From Ascochyta rabiei (taxonomy: Eukaryota > Ascomycota > Dothideomycetes > Pleosporales > Didymellaceae): a DNA stretch of 64,000 bases. The DNA lies in NCBI RefSeq assembly GCF_004011695.2, contig NC_082425.1:496001-560000 (forward strand). The letters run 5' to 3'. Both the position numbers and the translations under genes were made by a program. Under the pieces are notes generated by a model. It had not been told where the DNA came from. It ran no database searches and worked only from the letters and a program-made list of their open reading frames with translations. Positions 63,785 through 64,000 of this stretch are shown one piece after another. The stretch's first letter is position 1; every line of letters begins with the position of its first letter.

Positions 63785-64000
63785 ATGTCAGCAATCACGC
63801 TCGCAGACCTCCAGTTCATCGACCGCGAAACCCTAGCGAAGAAATTCGACGCCGTGCAAGCTCTGCCCACAGACACCGCCGTCGTCGACGTCCGCGACAG
63901 CGACCACATCGGAGGACACATTCGCGGAAGCACATGGATGCCCAGCTCGCAGCTAGACTACAAAGTGCCGGAGCTGGTGCGCACGCTCAGAGACAAGGAA
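63785..64000 (+). CDS. CDC25/rhodanese-like phosphatase, 5' part only
   Basis: The first 72 codons, open to the window end. The sequence starts MSAITLADLQFIDRETLAKK and continues with a rhodanese fold: AVVDVRDSDHIGGHIRGS, then a short segment up to VPELVRTLRDKE. This matches the small single-domain rhodanese phosphatases related to CDC25 and arsenate reductase (fission yeast Ibp1, yeast Ych1). The catalytic Cys loop lies beyond the window, so activity cannot be judged. The ATG at 63785 is preceded by a CCGCCACA leader. Confidence 0.85.
   Translation, partial: MSAITLADLQFIDRETLAKKFDAVQALPTDTAVVDVRDSDHIGGHIRGSTWMPSSQLDYKVPELVRTLRDKE

Overview
This is a nuclear segment from a filamentous ascomycete (Pezizomycotina). 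A Dothideomycete is my best guess, but that is inference. The genes have short introns (45-112 nt mostly) with GT...AG ends and CTAAC-type branch points. The family set fits: HET-domain protein, fungal Zn2Cys6 and C2H2 regulators with the fungal-specific regulatory domain, complex I NDUFA5-like subunit, CCR4-NOT NOT2, ORC4, Aurora kinase. Nothing looks bacterial, organellar or viral. I rebuilt exon structures by hand; every spliced CDS listed closes in frame.

Layout. 0-3.4 kb: a PDR-type ABC transporter (minus strand), cut by the window edge. 5.7-8.6 kb: divergent glutamate 5-kinase and ATP23 metalloprotease. 9.4-11.2 kb: a HET-domain gene between satellite tracts. 12.2-14.7 kb: divergent Aurora kinase and TIP41. 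15.5 kb: intron-containing tRNA-Val(AAC). 16 kb: small conserved protein. 16.5-20.4 kb: nearly 4 kb without a convincing gene, upstream of a C2H2 regulator (20.4-23.6 kb). 24.1-30.7 kb: a GC-rich Helitron with an intact Rep-helicase and a second, intron-rich cysteine-motif gene. 31-33.3 kb: leukotriene A4 hydrolase/aminopeptidase. 34.5-38.6 kb: LysM protein and a basic nuclear-type protein. 39-43.7 kb: Nudix hydrolase and a Zn2Cys6 regulator. 44.4-46.5 kb: NOT2. 47.6-51.7 kb: unknown protein, small protein, RpiB-type isomerase, secreted Pro/Thr-rich protein. 52.8-57.1 kb: divergent MFS transporter and ORC4. 57.3-61 kb: divergent NDUFA5-like subunit and membrane PDI. 61.4-62.3 kb: SDR. The window ends inside a CDC25/rhodanese-like gene.

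Most genes are housekeeping (proline synthesis, mitochondrial assembly and respiration, mitosis, replication licensing, TOR/PP2A signalling, mRNA turnover, ER folding), and several are arranged as divergent pairs sharing short promoters. The accessory part is the Helitron, the HET gene and an unusually dense set of micro- and minisatellites in intergenic spacers, one intron and a few coding linkers. The most interesting system is the 24.1-30.7 kb element: Rep-helicase and cysteine-motif gene share a repeated CCTGTA/TACAGG signature, suggesting one mobile unit, although I could not fix its termini.
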